A stretch of DNA of 8,464 nt from the NCBI GenBank assembly GCA_913050305.1, contig CAJXAS010000074.1:1-8464 (forward strand). The letters run 5' to 3'. Shown here piece after piece: positions 6,235 through 8,464 of this stretch. Every line of letters begins with the position of its first letter. The stretch's first letter is position 1. The notes below the pieces were generated by a model. The model ran no database searches. It saw nothing but the letters and a program-made list of their open reading frames with translations, and had not been told where the DNA came from. A program made the position numbers and the translations under genes. This DNA is from an uncultured Polaribacter sp. GTDB taxonomy: Bacteria; Bacteroidota; Bacteroidia; Flavobacteriales; Flavobacteriaceae.

Positions 6235-7962
6235 ATGAATATTAAAAAGTTAATACCAATTTTAGAATGGTTACCAAATTATAATACTTCCCTTTTTAAG
6301 GGAGATTTATTTGCAGGTATTACCGTTGGTATTATTTTAATTCCGCAAGGAATTGCATATGCGCTTATTGCAGGATTGCCTCCTATTTACGGTTTGTATT
6401 GTGCTTTAGTGCCGCAAGTAATGTATGCTATTTTTGGTTCTTCTAGGCAAGTAGCAATTGGTCCAGTAGCAATGGATTCTCTTATCGTAGCAACAGGAGT
6501 TTCTACGCTAGCGCTTGTAGGAACAGAAAGTTATATCTCAATAGCTATTTTATTAGCTTTAATGGTTGGAACAATTCAACTAATTATGGGTATTTTCAAT
6601 TTAGGATTCATAGTAAACTTTCTCTCCAAACCCGTAATCACAGGTTTCACTTCTGCTGTTGCATTAATTATTGGTTTCAATCAATTTAGAAATTTATTAG
6701 GTTTAGACTTTGCACAGAGCGACCAAATTCAGGTTATCTTGCAGGGTATTTGGTTCGAATTAGGAAATTTTAATTATCATACAACAATTATAGGATTGAT
6801 TTCCATGATCATAATTATTATTGCTAGAAGAATAAATAAGAAAATTCCAAATGCACTGATGGTTGTAATTCTTGGAGTTTTACTTATGAAATATTTTGGA
6901 AATATCTTTATAAATGTTTCCATAGTAAAAGATATCCCCTCTGGTTTGCCAAAATTCGGAATTCCGGAATTTGATTTAGATTTGATTAGAAATTTATTAC
7001 CAATTGCTTTAACACTTGTAATGGTTGGTTATTTAGAGACTATTTCTATTGGAAAATCATTAGAAGCAAAACAAGATGAATATAGAATTAGACCAAATCA
7101 AGAATTAATAGCTTTAGGGATTAGTAATATGGTAGGCTCTTTATTTAAGGCATATCCAAGTGCTTCTAGTTTTTCTCGTTCTGCTATCAACTATGAAAGT
7201 GGAGCAAAAACAGGTATGGCCGCATTAATTTCGGTAGTTATGGTCCTAATTACATTATTGTTTTTAATGCCATTATTTTATTATTTACCAAAAACGGTAT
7301 TATCTGCAATTATAATAGTGGCTGTTTTTGGATTGGTTAATTTTAAAGAAGCTAGTTTTCTATGGAAAGCCAATCAATTAGATTTTTGTTTAATGCTTGC
7401 GACTTTTATTGCAACTTTGTGTTTAGGAATTGAATTTGGAATAACTATAGGAGTAGGATTGTCTTTAATTGTTTTAATTTTTAGAACCTCTAGACCGTAT
7501 GTTGTTGAATTAGGAAAAGTACCAAATTCTAATTTTTATAAAAATAAAGAACGATTTGAGGAAGTGTTACTTGATAAAGATGTATTGGTTTTTAGATTTG
7601 ATGCACAATTATTTTATGCCAATGCTAGTTATTTTAGAGATCGATTGGAACAAATGATGGATAATAAAGGGAGCGCTTTAAAATTGATTGTTTTAGATGC
7701 AGAGAGTATAAATAGAGTAGATAGTACAGGTGTAGAAATGTTAAAGGAACGTATTCTATTTTGCCAAAAAAAAGGAATTATATTTTATTTAGCTGGCGTA
7801 AAAGGACCAGTACGAGATGATTTATTTAGAAGTGGAATTTTAGAAATCATAAGTTTAGATCACTTTTTTATGCGTGCAAATCAAGCCGTTAGGTTCTATA
7901 AAACTGGGGATAAGGTAAAGCAAGAAAAATATGCAAAATATATACATCAAGCTTATAAATAG
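6235..7962 (+). CDS. SulP/SLC26-family anion transporter with STAS domain
   Basis: A 575-residue inner-membrane transporter. The membrane part (about residues 20-418) has the SulP signature PQGIAYALIAGLPPIYGLY at 37-55, the conserved GYLETISIGKSLEAK segment (Glu268) and the YPSASSFSRSAIN segment (307-319). The C-terminal STAS domain (about 440-560) includes LDAESINRVDSTGVEML (487-503), where the DSTG loop resembles the phosphorylatable loop of SpoIIAA-type proteins (Ser497). SulP proteins move sulfate, bicarbonate, dicarboxylates or other anions, usually coupled to H+ or Na+. Sequence alone does not choose among them, so I give no gene symbol. No carbonic anhydrase lies next to it that would favour bicarbonate; the rhodanese downstream is a weak hint toward sulfur. 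The ATG is 59 bases after ruvB; the protein begins MNIKKLIPILEWLPNY, normal for the family. The gene is intact and of usual length. Confidence 0.95.
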   Translation: MNIKKLIPILEWLPNYNTSLFKGDLFAGITVGIILIPQGIAYALIAGLPPIYGLYCALVPQVMYAIFGSSRQVAIGPVAMDSLIVATGVSTLALVGTESYISIAILLALMVGTIQLIMGIFNLGFIVNFLSKPVITGFTSAVALIIGFNQFRNLLGLDFAQSDQIQVILQGIWFELGNFNYHTTIIGLISMIIIIIARRINKKIPNALMVVILGVLLMKYFGNIFINVSIVKDIPSGLPKFGIPEFDLDLIRNLLPIALTLVMVGYLETISIGKSLEAKQDEYRIRPNQELIALGISNMVGSLFKAYPSASSFSRSAINYESGAKTGMAALISVVMVLITLLFLMPLFYYLPKTVLSAIIIVAVFGLVNFKEASFLWKANQLDFCLMLATFIATLCLGIEFGITIGVGLSLIVLIFRTSRPYVVELGKVPNSNFYKNKERFEEVLLDKDVLVFRFDAQLFYANASYFRDRLEQMMDNKGSALKLIVLDAESINRVDSTGVEMLKERILFCQKKGIIFYLAGVKGPVRDDLFRSGILEIISLDHFFMRANQAVRFYKTGDKVKQEKYAKYIHQAYK

Positions 7963-8011
7963 CATTAGGAAAATAAGTACTTTACTTGTTGTAAATTAAC
8001 TCTATAATAAA

Positions 8012-8383
8012 ATGAAAAATTTAGTATGCTTATTTATAATGATTTTTTTTTCTGTGAGCTGCACTTCACAAGTAGAGTTTAAATCTATAACAACAAAAGA
8101 GTTAAAGGTTTTATTGTCAAAAGAAAATATTCAATTGATGGATGTTAGAACCCCTGAAGAAATAAAAGAAGGTGCTATACAAACATCATTTTTTGCCAAC
8201 TATTTTGATATTGATTTTGAAAGAGTAGCAACTGCCCAGTTAAATAAGTCAAAGCCCGTTTATTTGTATTGCAGAAGTGGCAACAGAAGTGGAAAGGCAT
8301 GTAAAATTTTGAAAGAAAAAGGCTTCGAAGTCATCAATGTTTTAGGAGGATATCAGCAGTGGGATTCAGAAAAAAATCAATAA
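8012..8383 (+). CDS. Secreted single-domain rhodanese-like protein, probable lipoprotein
   Basis: A 123-residue protein with an N-terminal signal sequence (MKNLVCLFIMIFFSVS) ending before Cys17. The cleavage site SVS-C is a loose lipobox, so lipid anchoring is likely but not certain. The rest is one rhodanese domain: the LMDVRTPEEIKEGAI segment (42-56) and the active-site loop CRSGNRSG (87-94) with catalytic Cys87, then VLGGYQQW (110-117). Six-residue loops of this CRSGNRS form are common in single-domain sulfurtransferases that carry persulfide on the cysteine; the physiological donor and acceptor are unknown here. Its location would be periplasmic or membrane-associated. It lies 49 bases after sulP with no terminator between, so the two may be co-transcribed. 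A run of nine T's (8043-8051) falls within the signal-peptide codons. Domain identity is secure; the role is not. Confidence 0.93.
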   Translation: MKNLVCLFIMIFFSVSCTSQVEFKSITTKELKVLLSKENIQLMDVRTPEEIKEGAIQTSFFANYFDIDFERVATAQLNKSKPVYLYCRSGNRSGKACKILKEKGFEVINVLGGYQQWDSEKNQ

Positions 8384-8464
8384 CTTAAATTAACCTTCTA
8401 AAGAATGACTTTTAACCTAAGTATGTTTTTAGCATCTGTGTTTTAGAGCCTGATTGTAATCTCC

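Noticed and set aside
7766..7773. Run of eight A's in the STAS-domain codons of sulP as a possible frameshift site
   Set aside because: The frame continues intact through it with family-like sequence on both sides, and no stimulatory structure or useful alternative product is apparent.
7981..7995. TTTAC-TTGTT-GTAAA hairpin between sulP and the rhodanese gene as a terminator
   Set aside because: The stem is only five AT-rich pairs and no T-run follows, so it should not stop transcription.
8043..8051. Run of nine T's in the rhodanese signal-peptide codons as a possible phase-variation tract
   Set aside because: Phe/Ile-rich signal peptides in AT-rich genomes produce such runs routinely, and a periplasmic rhodanese is not a typical phase-variable product. 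Read-level length variation would be needed.
8412..8464. Possible 3' end of a convergent minus-strand gene (open for 16 codons to a TAA at 8412-8414, ending LKTYLG)
   Set aside because: So short an open stretch is expected by chance in AT-rich DNA, another minus frame is also open for part of it, and I do not recognise either peptide. More sequence beyond 8464 would settle it.

Overview
The window looks like a chromosomal segment from a marine-type member of the Flavobacteriaceae (phylum Bacteroidota). The DNA is AT-rich, translation starts lack Shine-Dalgarno sequences, and one gene has a Bacteroidota-style TAnnTTTG promoter box. The proteins resemble flavobacterial versions of their families, for example the RuvB N-terminus, the CuA motif CNKICGASHYNM and the lipoprotein cytochrome ActE. 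Genus cannot be settled from the sequence alone. All genes are on the + strand, with no mobile element, CRISPR array or RNA gene visible.

Positions 1-5053 are the 3' part of a respiratory operon. It holds the end of actD, then actE (monoheme cytochrome c lipoprotein), actF (NrfD-like multi-pass membrane subunit), cox2 (CuA subunit) and cox1 (heme-copper catalytic subunit). Gaps are 10-38 bases and no terminator separates the genes. Alternative complex III (Act) oxidises menaquinol. ActE is placed to pass electrons to the CuA centre of the aa3-type oxidase, which reduces oxygen and pumps protons. The gene order fits the ACIII-aa3 supercomplex known from Flavobacterium. A strong hairpin terminator at 5071-5101 closes the operon. 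cox3 and cox4 are not in the window.

Positions 5153-6175 encode RuvB, the Holliday-junction branch-migration motor. A TATCTTTG box ends five bases before its ATG, so its transcript may be leaderless. At 6235-7962 follows a SulP/SLC26 anion transporter with a C-terminal STAS domain. At 8012-8383 is a small secreted, probably lipid-anchored single-domain rhodanese. The last 80 bases hold no gene I can support.

This is mostly core housekeeping DNA, and I see no convincing undescribed system. The points most worth a second look are lineage-specific departures from textbook oxidase residues in Cox2, a histidine-rich loop in ActF, the apparent leaderless ruvB start, and the SulP-rhodanese pairing.
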